This document shows positions 52,990-61,715 of a stretch of 64,000 nucleotides of DNA, piece after piece; position 1 is the stretch's first letter, and each line of letters begins with the position of its first letter. The notes beneath the pieces were generated by a model, which saw nothing but the letters and a program-made list of their open reading frames with translations, was not told where the DNA came from and did no database searches. The stretch comes from Treponema sp. (GTDB taxonomy: Bacteria; Spirochaetota; Spirochaetia; Treponematales; Treponemataceae): assembly GCA_024402665.1 (NCBI GenBank), contig JAKSTI010000008.1:1-64000 (forward strand). Direction: 5' to 3'. The position numbers were made by a program, and so were the translations under genes.

Positions 52990-54954
52990 ATGGCTGCAGA
53001 ATATGGTGCAAATAGTATTCAGGTCTTAAAAGGTCTTGAAGCTGTTCGTAAAAGACCAGGTATGTATATTGGATCTACAGGTCCAAAAGGATTACATCAC
53101 CTTGTATATGAAACTGTTGATAACTGTATCGATGAAGCAATGGCAGGCTTTTGTGATAATATTGTTGTTGCTCTGGAAAAAAATGATATATGTCGTGTAG
53201 AAGATAATGGTCGTGGTATTCCAGTTGATATCCATCCTACAGAAAAAATCAGTGCTCTTGAATTAGTTTTAACTAGACTTCATGCCGGTGGTAAGTTTGA
53301 TAAGAATGCTTACAAAGTATCTGGTGGTTTGCATGGTGTAGGTGTTTCCTGCGTTAATGCTCTTTCAGACTGGCTTGAAGCTACTGTAAAAAGAGACGGA
53401 CATATTTACCGTCAGAAATATGAAAGAGGAATTCCTGTTACTAAAGTAGAAACTGTTGGTGATACACAAGAACATGGAACTACTATCCGCTGGAAATCAG
53501 ATAAAACAATTTTTACAGAAACAACAACTTATGACTTTGATGTACTTCTTCAGAGACTTAAAGAACTTGCATTTTTGAATAGTGGAATTGTAATTACTTT
53601 CAGAGATGAACGTCTTGAAACACCAAAGGAACTTGTTCTTAAGTATGAAGGCGGTATTATCCATTATGTAAAGGAAATCAATCAGAACAAGAAAAGTAAG
53701 TTCTATTATCCAGAAGAACCAATTTATATTACTGGTGAAAAAGATAATGTTATTACAGAACTTTCTTTCCAGTATAACGACAGCTATTCAGAAGATATTC
53801 ACACTTACGTAAATGATATTAACACAAGAGACGGTGGTACTCATCTTGATGGATTTAGAACTGCGCTTTTGTGGGTATTAAATAAGGCATTAGATTCAAA
53901 TGAAAAAATGAAAAAGAAAATGCCTGTAAAAGACGGAAAACTTGATCCTAACGAAGATAAGTATGAAAAACTTACAGGTGAAGATGTTCGTGCCGGATTA
54001 GTTGCTGTTCTTTCAATGAAAGTTCCTGAACCAGAATTTGTTGGTCAGACAAAAGATAAACTTGGAAATACAGAAGTAAGAACAATTGTAGATGCTCTTG
54101 TAAAAGAAAAACTTACAATCTTCTTTGAATTGAATCCTGCTGTACTTGAAAGAGTTCTTGAAAAATCTATTGGTGAAGCAGCTGCCAGAATTGCGGCTCG
54201 TAAGGCAAAAGAAGCAACCCGTAAAAAGACAGTAACAGGTTCATTCCAGAAGCCTGAAAAACTTTCTGACTGTTCAATTAAGGATGATCCGGAAAAATGT
54301 GAAGTATACATTGTCGAAGGTGATTCTGCGGGTGGTTCTGCGAAAAAAGGCCGTGAATCAACATATCAGGCAATTCTTCCTTTGTGGGGAAAAATGCTTA
54401 ATGTTGAAAAAGTAAATCCTGATAAAGTAATTGGAAATGATAAGCTTGATCCAGTTATCAAAACACTTGGAACTGGAATCGGAAAAGATTTTAATATTGA
54501 AAAATTACGATACCATAAAATCATTATTATGGCCGATGCCGATGTTGATGGTTCTCATATTCGTACTTTGCTTTTGACATTCTTCTTCCGCTATATGCCA
54601 CAGCTTATTGAAAATGGACATGTATATTTAGCTATGCCTCCATTATTCAAAGTTCAGCTTGGAAAGAAAGATCCAGTTTATTGTTATTCTGATGCAGAAC
54701 GTGACGCCGCACTTGATGCTCTTGGGGACCAGAGAGAAAAGGCTGATGTTCAGCGTTATAAAGGTCTTGGTGAAATGGATGGAGACCAGTTGTGGGAAAC
54801 TACAATGGATCCATCTCGTAGAAAAATGAGAGTTGTAACAATTCCTGATGCAATGGCTGCAGATAAGATTTTCAGTATTTGTATGGGTGAAGAAGTTGAA
54901 CCTAGAAGAAACTTCATTGAAGAAAATTCTAGTTATGCAAATCTTGATATTTAG
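52990..54954 (+). CDS. gyrB: DNA gyrase subunit B
   Basis: 654 residues. GHKL ATPase: VRKRPGMYIGSTGPKGLHHLV, NCIDEAMAG, DNGRGIPVDIH, GGLHGVGVSCVNALS. TOPRIM: YIVEGDSAGGSAKKGRE and MADADVDGSHIRTLLL. The C-terminus is the usual RRNFIEENSSYANLDI. With GyrA it introduces negative supercoils using ATP. AAGGA precedes the ATG. It is divergent from dnaA and followed by gyrA after 45 bp. Confidence 0.97.
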   Translation: MAAEYGANSIQVLKGLEAVRKRPGMYIGSTGPKGLHHLVYETVDNCIDEAMAGFCDNIVVALEKNDICRVEDNGRGIPVDIHPTEKISALELVLTRLHAGGKFDKNAYKVSGGLHGVGVSCVNALSDWLEATVKRDGHIYRQKYERGIPVTKVETVGDTQEHGTTIRWKSDKTIFTETTTYDFDVLLQRLKELAFLNSGIVITFRDERLETPKELVLKYEGGIIHYVKEINQNKKSKFYYPEEPIYITGEKDNVITELSFQYNDSYSEDIHTYVNDINTRDGGTHLDGFRTALLWVLNKALDSNEKMKKKMPVKDGKLDPNEDKYEKLTGEDVRAGLVAVLSMKVPEPEFVGQTKDKLGNTEVRTIVDALVKEKLTIFFELNPAVLERVLEKSIGEAAARIAARKAKEATRKKTVTGSFQKPEKLSDCSIKDDPEKCEVYIVEGDSAGGSAKKGRESTYQAILPLWGKMLNVEKVNPDKVIGNDKLDPVIKTLGTGIGKDFNIEKLRYHKIIIMADADVDGSHIRTLLLTFFFRYMPQLIENGHVYLAMPPLFKVQLGKKDPVYCYSDAERDAALDALGDQREKADVQRYKGLGEMDGDQLWETTMDPSRRKMRVVTIPDAMAADKIFSICMGEEVEPRRNFIEENSSYANLDI

Positions 54955-54999
54955 GGAATAGTTAAAACTACCAACCGTTAGTTAATAAGGAAAGTAAAC

Positions 55000-57510
55000 A
55001 TGGAAGAGATAAAAACAAAAGAAGGTGGAACAGTTATCCAGATTCCAATTGAGGATGAAGTTAAACAGGCTTACATCGACTACTCAATGTCTGTTATTGT
55101 TCAGCGTGCTTTGCCAGATGTTCGTGATGGTCTTAAACCTGTACACCGTCGAATCATGTATTCAATGGATCAGCTTCATCTTGCCAGTGGTGGAAAAACT
55201 CGTAAGTGTGCCACAATCGTTGGTGAAGTTTTAGGTAAATATCATCCACATGGAGATGCTTCTGTTTATGATGCATTAGTTCGTCTTGGTCAGGATTTTG
55301 CCCAGCGCTATACAACAGTAACTCCTCAGGGAAACTTTGGTACTATTGCCGGTGACCCTGCAGCTGCTTACCGTTATACAGAAGCAAAGATGTCTAAGAT
55401 TACAGAAGAGATGGTTTCTGATATCAACAAAGATACTGTTGATATGGTTCGTAACTTTGATGATACAACTGATGAACCAGGAGTTCTTCCTTCTAAATTC
55501 CCATTCCTTCTTTGTAATGGTACAACAGGTATTGCAGTTGGTATGGCTACAAATATGCCAACTCATAATCTTAGAGAAGTAGCATCTGCAATCTCTGCTT
55601 ACATTGATAATCCTGAAATTACAATTGATGAATTAATGAAACATATTAAAGGACCTGACTTTCCAACAGGCGGTATTATTTACGGTACAGCTGGAATTAA
55701 AAAGGCTTATACAACAGGTCGCGGAAAAATTGTTATCCGTTCAAAATTCACAATTGAAACAGATAAAAAAGGTCGTGAAAAAATCATCTTTACAGAAGTT
55801 CCTTATGGTGTAAATACAACAAACATCATTAAGAAAATCAATGAACTTAAAGATGAAAAAGCAATTGAAGGAATTGCAGATGCAAACGATGAAACTTCAG
55901 ACCGCGTAGGTATGCGTCTTGTTGTTGATTTGAAAAAAGGTGCAATTACAAAAATTGTATTAAATCAGCTTTTTGCAAAAACAGACTTACAGGCAAACTT
56001 TGGTGTAATCAATCTTGCACTTGTTCCTCAGGTAACAGATGGTGTTCGCTATGATGAACCTGGAATGCTTACACTTCCAAAAACTTATCTTAAGCCAGAA
56101 GTTCTTACACTTAAACAGTTAATCATGCACTTTGTAAATCATCGTGATGAAGTAATTACTCGCCGCACAATTTATGATTTGAAAGTTGCAAAACACAGAA
56201 TGCATATCCTGCAGGCTTTGATTACTGCTATCAACAATATTGATGAAGTAATCAAAATTATTAAGGAAAGTGCAAATACAGATGCAGCAAAACTTGCATT
56301 GGAAAAACGTTTTAATTTTGATGATGAACAGGCACAGGCAATTGTAGATATGCAGTTGAAGCGTCTTACTCATCTTTCAATTGAAGATCTTCAGAAAGAG
56401 ATTAAAGAGCTTCAGGCATGGATTGATTATCTTGAAGGTCTTCTTGCAGATCACAATAAGATTCTTAATCTTATTAAAACTGAAACAGAAGAGCTTGCTG
56501 CTAAATATGGCGATGATCGTCGTACTGATATTGTTCATGATGAAGTTGAACAGATTAACGTTGAAGATATGATTAAAGATGAAGACATGGTTGTTATGAT
56601 TTCACGTCTTGGTTATATCAAACGCGTTTCAGTTGATAAATATAAAAAGCAGGGTAGGGGAGGAACTGGAAGTAACAGTACTAACCTTATTGAAGATGAC
56701 TATGTTAATCAGTTGTTTATTGGATCAACAAAAGAGCATCTTTTATTTATCACAAACTTTGGCCGTGCATACTGGATAAGAATTCACGAAATTCCTGAAT
56801 CAGAAAAGAACAGTCGTGGAGCAAACATTAAAGGTCTTCTTCAGGTTAGCGCTGATGAAGAAATCACAACAATTGTTTCGCTTAAAGAATTCTCTGATAA
56901 CCAGTATCTGTTTATGACAACTTCTAATGGTGTTGTTAAACGTGTCCGCACTACAGATTTTGCTAATGCTAAAACTAAGGGTATTATTGGAATTAAATTA
57001 AATGACGGTGATAAACTTATTAGTGCAGTTCAGACAGACGGCAACTCAGATGTAATGTTGATTTCACGCAGAGGAAAAGCATTACGAATCAAAGAAGAAA
57101 CAGTTCGTATTATGGGACGTGCTTCTTGTGGTATTCGCGGTATGAAACTTTCTGAAGGTGATGAAATTGCATCTGCAGTAAAAATTGAAGAAGATACAAA
57201 TATGATTCTTCTTACAGAAAAAGGATTCGGTAAACGCATTTCATTCGACTTGTACTCAACACATGGAAGAGGCACAGGTGGTCAGAGAGTCTTTGGTAAC
57301 ACTGAAGCAAAGGGTGAAATCATCGGAGCTTTGAATGTAAAAGAAACTGATGAATTGGTTTGTATGACAAGTCAGGGTAAAACTTTACGCTTTAATGCAT
57401 CAGATATTAAGGAACAGGGTCAGGGAGCCTCTGGTGTAAAGATTGTAAAGATAAATGAACCTGATTATCTTGTTGGAATTGATAAAATACAGGATAATGA
57501 CGATAAATAA
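55000..57510 (+). CDS. gyrA: DNA gyrase subunit A
   Basis: 836 residues. The breakage-reunion domain has the catalytic Tyr in AQRYTTVTPQGNFGT (about 112) and the quinolone region YHPHGDASVYDALVRLGQ (about 78-95), with Ser/Ala and Asp/Val positions as in susceptible enzymes. The C-terminal beta-pinwheel carries the GyrA box QGRGGTG. This last motif marks it as gyrase rather than topoisomerase IV. AAGGA precedes the ATG. It forms an operon with gyrB; a terminator lies 154 bp downstream. Confidence 0.97.
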   Translation: MEEIKTKEGGTVIQIPIEDEVKQAYIDYSMSVIVQRALPDVRDGLKPVHRRIMYSMDQLHLASGGKTRKCATIVGEVLGKYHPHGDASVYDALVRLGQDFAQRYTTVTPQGNFGTIAGDPAAAYRYTEAKMSKITEEMVSDINKDTVDMVRNFDDTTDEPGVLPSKFPFLLCNGTTGIAVGMATNMPTHNLREVASAISAYIDNPEITIDELMKHIKGPDFPTGGIIYGTAGIKKAYTTGRGKIVIRSKFTIETDKKGREKIIFTEVPYGVNTTNIIKKINELKDEKAIEGIADANDETSDRVGMRLVVDLKKGAITKIVLNQLFAKTDLQANFGVINLALVPQVTDGVRYDEPGMLTLPKTYLKPEVLTLKQLIMHFVNHRDEVITRRTIYDLKVAKHRMHILQALITAINNIDEVIKIIKESANTDAAKLALEKRFNFDDEQAQAIVDMQLKRLTHLSIEDLQKEIKELQAWIDYLEGLLADHNKILNLIKTETEELAAKYGDDRRTDIVHDEVEQINVEDMIKDEDMVVMISRLGYIKRVSVDKYKKQGRGGTGSNSTNLIEDDYVNQLFIGSTKEHLLFITNFGRAYWIRIHEIPESEKNSRGANIKGLLQVSADEEITTIVSLKEFSDNQYLFMTTSNGVVKRVRTTDFANAKTKGIIGIKLNDGDKLISAVQTDGNSDVMLISRRGKALRIKEETVRIMGRASCGIRGMKLSEGDEIASAVKIEEDTNMILLTEKGFGKRISFDLYSTHGRGTGGQRVFGNTEAKGEIIGALNVKETDELVCMTSQGKTLRFNASDIKEQGQGASGVKIVKINEPDYLVGIDKIQDNDDK

Positions 57511-57663
57511 CAGTTAATTCTTTATAATACAAAGAAATAGACGATTATTTCATAAGAAAAGGTCATTTTTTACTGTTTTCAATTGACAAAACAATTTATT
57601 TAATTGATAATTCAGCCCTGGGGAAAAAACTAGGAATATAGTTTAGGGCGATACACATCAGGC

Positions 57664-57695
57664 AAGGGCTGGTCTTATATAGATCAGCCCTTTTA
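57664..57695 (+). terminator. Rho-independent terminator of gyrBA
   Basis: AAGGGCTGGTC pairs with GATCAGCCCTT through one G-U pair around a 7-base loop, followed by TTTT. Confidence 0.8.
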
Positions 57696-57711
57696 ATTTT
57701 AAACACAACAG

Positions 57712-57807
57712 TTATCCACAAGGTATGCACAAATGTGGAAAACTCATACTTTTTACATCCCAAAAGTTATCCACATTTTATTTAACTTTTTCCACAATTG
57801 TGGATAA
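57712..57807. promoter_or_regulatory. Cluster of five DnaA boxes
   Basis: Perfect TTATCCACA at 57712-57720 and 57767-57775 (plus); perfect TGTGGATAA at 57799-57807 (minus). TTTTCCACA at 57788-57796 and TGTGGAAAA at 57734-57742 each have one mismatch. The last two boxes on the right form a nearly perfect 20-bp inverted pair (57788-57807). The cluster ends 20 bp before the first parS site. Confidence 0.78.
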
Positions 57808-57826
57808 CTCACCCTCTTTTATTTTT

Positions 57827-58550
57827 TGTTTCACATGAAACATTTTTTGATAACAGAGTTTGTTCCTGCGTTTCACGTGAAACTTATGAAAAAAGTATAT
57901 GCAAACCAAAATAAAAAATAATTTAATTTGATATGTTTCGAAAATGTTCCACGTGAAACTTTGATTTATGAATCAGGAATAATTGTTTCATGTGAAACAA
58001 TTTATTACACTTACATATATTTTTATGATGGGTAAAAGCTTTCCTTGTATAGGTTTTAATAAAATACAGATATTATAATGTTTCACATGAAACAATATCA
58101 TTCAATCAATAATAATGCACTATGTTCCACGTGAAACAATTTATTATGAGTTATCAGAAATATTAAACTCTGTTTCACGTGAAACTAACTAATTTCTGAA
58201 GAATGTTATGAGATATTATAAATGTTTCACATGAAACATTCAGATAAATTAAAAGTACAGAAAATTTAGAAGGTTGGATTATTGAATCCCATTTGGAAAT
58301 ATAAAATATAAAGACTATTTGTTTCATGTGAAACAGTTGTATTATTACGAATATACTTTTAAATAAATAATATCCATCTCAAATATCAATAGCAGCTATT
58401 TTTTGTTCCACGTGAAACAAATCGGACGCTATTTTCAAATAATCAAAGATTGTTCCACGTGAAACATTAAATTGGAACAGATTTGAATAATAGCAACTGT
58501 TCCACGGAAATTATTCCTGTTTGATGATCAAAAATGTTTCATGTGAAACA
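57827..58550. repeat. Dense array of parS-type (ParB-binding) sites
   Basis: Sixteen-base palindromes matching or one to two changes from TGTTNCACGTGAAACA start at 57827, 57869, 57945, 57984, 58079, 58123, 58171, 58223, 58320, 58404, 58451 and 58535; a decayed copy (TGTTCCACGGAAA, one base lost) starts at 58499. Centres are CACGTG in six (57869, 57945, 58123, 58171, 58404, 58451), CACATG in three (57827, 58079, 58223) and CATGTG in three (57984, 58320, 58535). Start-to-start spacing is irregular, 36-97 bp. ParB bound here would load as a sliding clamp and, with ParA and SMC, separate origins. parA and parB are not in the window. Confidence 0.9.
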
Positions 58551-58730
58551 TTATACCAATTAATTGAAATATTTATAAATATAATGTGGAATCAGGATAA
58601 ATAATTGTTTTGAATAATAAATTAATCTGACATTAAAATTTGGCAGTAAAATAGTTGGCAAAAAATATATACGAACGTTTGTTAGTTAACTTTTTAGGTA
58701 TTTATTAAGATAAATTAAAGAAATGAATAT

Positions 58731-58777
58731 AAAAAAAGGATACCTTAGTAATTTAGTATATAATCACCAAGATATCC
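58731..58777 (-). terminator. Rho-independent terminator after the outer-membrane protein gene
   Basis: Minus strand: GGATATCTT pairs with AAGGTATCC (one G-U pair), then seven T. It lies 33 bp after the stop at 58810. Confidence 0.8.
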
Positions 58778-58809
58778 AATTTATTAAATATTTATCTAAA
58801 AGTTTGTAT

Positions 58810-59778
58810 TTAGAAGTTATAAGTCCAGCTTACACCAAAGAAATTAATAAACCATTCATTTCCTGAGTGATGAAGAGGCATTTCTTCAAGAATTGAATTA
58901 TGATCCTCTGCAAAACTTCTTCTTGTTGAAAATTCTGTAATGAATGTAACGGTATTCTTTTCATTAAACTTAAACTGTACAAAAGGACTTATTTTTGCAG
59001 TTGTGAATTCTCCATTAAAGCTTTCATTATATTTTCCATAATCATTTCCATCATAATGACCATAGAATTCAAACATTGCGCCTGCTCTGTATACAACTAA
59101 TGGCATCTGGTAAGCAAGAATGAATTGTGTATCATATTGAAGACCATTCATCTGTCCTGGAGCAGTTAACCAGTTGAAAGGCTGATTTTTCTGTAAACCA
59201 GTCATTCCTGAATACATAAGTTTATATTCAGCGAGCATTACTACATGTGTCCAGTCTCCGGGAATAAGTGCTCCTGTATCAAACATGAATGTTCCTTTTC
59301 CCCAAAGTTCATAGTAGTAATTTTTGAAAGGAGTAAGATTTTCATATTTGTTTGTATTTTCATTATAAGACTGGAACGCATTTACCGATCCAAAATTCCA
59401 TCCTGTTCCTATAGAAGCTCCGGCCTGGAATTCAAGAAAAGGTACTGGCTGGAATGTAGTACTGAAAATCCCTTTAAGTGATACAGCCGTAAATTCTACA
59501 GCGGGTTCAATTTGAACAAAGGCATCTGATAAAAGCCAGTGTTCCCCAAGTGGTGTTGGAATAACATAGTCAGCAGCTCCAGTGATTCTAAATGCAGATA
59601 AGTCGTAACCTACAATTTTGGAATAGTGACTTTCTCCTGGAATGAAATCTGGTAAAGGATAAACAACGATGTCAGTAGTAAGACTGTAATCCCAATGAGG
59701 GGCTGCTTCTGTATCCTGAGCAAAGGGTGTGCTTAGCGTTACAGAAAGCAAAATAATTGATAAAAGAATTTTCTTCAT
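58810..59778 (-). CDS. Putative outer-membrane beta-barrel protein
   Basis: 322 residues. Signal peptide ending STPFAQ (about 1-20). The mature chain is a series of amphipathic beta strands with Tyr/Phe/Trp girdle residues (FVQIEPAVEFTAVSLKGIF; FLEFQAGASIGTGWNFG; SPFVQFKFNEKNTVTFITEF) and ends WTYNF, the terminal-Phe pattern recognised by BamA. No known porin family is identified. AGGAG precedes the ATG. It stands alone, with a terminator facing the parS region. Confidence 0.68.
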   Translation of the reverse strand: MKKILLSIILLSVTLSTPFAQDTEAAPHWDYSLTTDIVVYPLPDFIPGESHYSKIVGYDLSAFRITGAADYVIPTPLGEHWLLSDAFVQIEPAVEFTAVSLKGIFSTTFQPVPFLEFQAGASIGTGWNFGSVNAFQSYNENTNKYENLTPFKNYYYELWGKGTFMFDTGALIPGDWTHVVMLAEYKLMYSGMTGLQKNQPFNWLTAPGQMNGLQYDTQFILAYQMPLVVYRAGAMFEFYGHYDGNDYGKYNESFNGEFTTAKISPFVQFKFNEKNTVTFITEFSTRRSFAEDHNSILEEMPLHHSGNEWFINFFGVSWTYNF

Positions 59779-59879
59779 AAGGTCTCCTGGTTTTAATGGA
59801 AATCAAGAATTTAAAGTATTTATATTGATAAAAGTAACAAAAAATCTAAAATAAACAACATATACAAGTGTATAGTATA

Positions 59880-60185
59880 TTAAAAGAGGTTTTCAATAAG
59901 GAAAACGATAACACAACAGGCACATGCTACAGGGAATAAACTTGCTCCAAGAAGTGATAAAATAATTCCTGTTCCTAAAGCAATGAATCCGGCAACAGGA
60001 GATTGTGTTGCTTCTATGATTGCAGGGAATGTCATTACCGACAGAGTTACATAAGGCACGTAATACAAGAAAGATTTTATAAAGGTGTTCTGGATTGGTT
60101 TACGGATTAATGTTACAGGAAGAACACGGATTAAGTATGAAACAAAAGCTGCTGTGAAAATTGATAAGTAAATGTTACCAGTCAT
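59880..60185 (-). CDS. azlD: AzlD-family branched-chain amino acid export subunit
   Basis: 101 residues with three or four hydrophobic helices. The AzlD mark VSYLIRVLPVTLIRKPIQN is at about 15-33. AzlD pairs with AzlC to export branched-chain amino acids. Its start overlaps the azlC stop by one base (TAATG). It ends the four-gene minus-strand operon starting at 62450. Confidence 0.88.
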   Translation of the reverse strand: MTGNIYLSIFTAAFVSYLIRVLPVTLIRKPIQNTFIKSFLYYVPYVTLSVMTFPAIIEATQSPVAGFIALGTGIILSLLGASLFPVACACCVIVFLIENLF

Positions 60186-60904
60186 TAGTTTGCATCTCCT
60201 TTATTAGATGTTTCTCTAATAGGTTTAATAAGTGCCAGCGCGGAAGAAATAATCACAGTAAGGATGATAGTTCTTGTTCCTGATGAAATGTCTTTTATGT
60301 AAGGCAAAATAGTGAACAGATAGCTGGAAATAAAACTTACGATAATAGCAATTGCAATTGTAAGATTCTTTTTTGCAGGAGGAATTATAATTGCAATGAA
60401 CATACCATAGAGTGCTACAGATAAAGCGCTTACGATGTTTGCTGGTAAAAAGTTACCGGCCATGATTCCAAGAGAAGTTCCAATGCTCCAAAGAGGGACT
60501 GCTATTGCCAGAGCGCCGTAATTATATAAAGGATTAATTGGACCTTCTCTTCCTATGGTGATTCCAAAAACTTCATCAGTTACGCCGAATCCTACAAAAA
60601 AGCGATGGATGAATTTTGTGTTTTCATCAAACTTTTGTGATAAGGCACAGCTCATTAAAAGATAGCGGGCATTTACAACAAAGGTAATAATCGCAATTTC
60701 TAAGATAGAGGCTTTAGCTTCTATTGATGTAAAAAGAGCGTATTCTCCGGCTGAGGCAATATTAAAAAAACTGGCAATAAATCCCTGAGTTGGAGAAAGG
60801 CCTGCATTTTTGGCAACAATACCAAGAGAGAATGCTACGGCAAAATATCCAAGACCGATAGGAAATCCGTCACGGATTCCTTCAAGAAAAACTCTGCGTT
60901 TCAT
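60185..60904 (-). CDS. azlC: AzlC-family branched-chain amino acid exporter
   Basis: 239 residues. Multi-pass membrane protein with the AzlC signature EGIRDGFPIGLGYFAVAFSLGI at the N-terminus and FVVNARYLLMSCALSQ (about 90-105). It would form the LIV-E-type exporter with AzlD. The start lies eight bp after the amidohydrolase stop, with AGGAA upstream. Confidence 0.9.
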   Translation of the reverse strand: MKRRVFLEGIRDGFPIGLGYFAVAFSLGIVAKNAGLSPTQGFIASFFNIASAGEYALFTSIEAKASILEIAIITFVVNARYLLMSCALSQKFDENTKFIHRFFVGFGVTDEVFGITIGREGPINPLYNYGALAIAVPLWSIGTSLGIMAGNFLPANIVSALSVALYGMFIAIIIPPAKKNLTIAIAIIVSFISSYLFTILPYIKDISSGTRTIILTVIISSALALIKPIRETSNKGDAN

Positions 60905-60912
60905 TAGTGTTC

Positions 60913-61695
60913 CTATAGTTTAAGAAGTTTTACGGCGTTTTTATATAAAATCATTTCCCGTTCTTCTTCAGTTAATGGAAGTTTATTAAAACGAGATAAT
61001 TCGTCTTCATGATCCCACATAGGAAAATCAGTTCCAAAAAGAAATTTATCTACGCCGTGTTTACGAATCATATTCATTGCTTCATCAACAGAAAGAACGA
61101 ACAAAGAACTTGATGTATCAAAATAAACGTTTTTCCCAACAAGATATTTCATTGAATTATCCCATTCAGTGAAACCGCCAAAGTGTGCTGCAATTACAGT
61201 AAGGTCGGGATGCTTTTCAAGAACATTACTGATTCTTTTTGGTCCTGAAAAATCAAAACGTTTATCTCCTGCATGAGTCAAAACAGGGATATCAAGTTTT
61301 GAAAGAGTTTCGTATATTGGTGAAAGTTTTAGATCGTCAAACTGGAACTGCTGGAAATCTGGATGAAATTTAACACCTTTAAGACCAGCTTCTTTTATGC
61401 GTCTAAGTTCTTTTTCAAAATCCTTGTAGTCTGGGTGGATTGTTCCAAACCCAATAAATTCAGGATGTTTGTTTACCTGATCAATAATGTAATTGTTGAT
61501 AGATTCAACCTGTTCTGGTTTTGTTGCTGTAGAATGAACGATGTATTTTTCAACACCGATTTTAGAACCTCTGGCAATTAATTCTTCTGGAAGTCCTGAA
61601 TAAGTCATAGCAAGATTATAAAATGAGCCGACATTTTTTGTCGCCTTTTCTGCTATCTTTTCAGGATAGATATGAGCGTGAAAATCGATAATCAT
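60913..61695 (-). CDS. Amidohydrolase-family metal-dependent hydrolase
   Basis: 260 residues. IDFHAHIYP gives the HxH metal pair (His6, His8); GVKFHPDFQQ, VIAAHFGG and LFGTDFPMW (Asp) supply the other ligands of the amidohydrolase-2 (ACMSD-like) group. It could be a decarboxylase or hydrolase of a small cyclic or carboxylated metabolite. Lies in an operon between a plsC-like gene and azlC. AAGG before the ATG. Confidence 0.83.
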   Translation of the reverse strand: MIIDFHAHIYPEKIAEKATKNVGSFYNLAMTYSGLPEELIARGSKIGVEKYIVHSTATKPEQVESINNYIIDQVNKHPEFIGFGTIHPDYKDFEKELRRIKEAGLKGVKFHPDFQQFQFDDLKLSPIYETLSKLDIPVLTHAGDKRFDFSGPKRISNVLEKHPDLTVIAAHFGGFTEWDNSMKYLVGKNVYFDTSSSLFVLSVDEAMNMIRKHGVDKFLFGTDFPMWDHEDELSRFNKLPLTEEEREMILYKNAVKLLKL

Positions 61696-61715
61696 AAGAA
61701 ACCTTATTTTTTAAA

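Larger units (their letters stand above)
57511..58809. other. 1.3-kb gene-free region: candidate origin/centromere
   Basis: No convincing coding frame exists on either strand between gyrA and the outer-membrane protein gene. In order it holds the gyrA terminator, five DnaA boxes, a very AT-rich stretch with thirteen parS-type sites, about 180 bp of AT-rich sequence without visible elements (58551-58730), and the terminator of the minus-strand gene at 58810. It is by far the longest gap in the window. Confidence 0.75.

Noticed and set aside
57827..58550. CRISPR-like array of short repeats
   Set aside because: Repeats are 16-bp palindromes with irregular 36-97-bp spacing and match parS; no cas genes are present.
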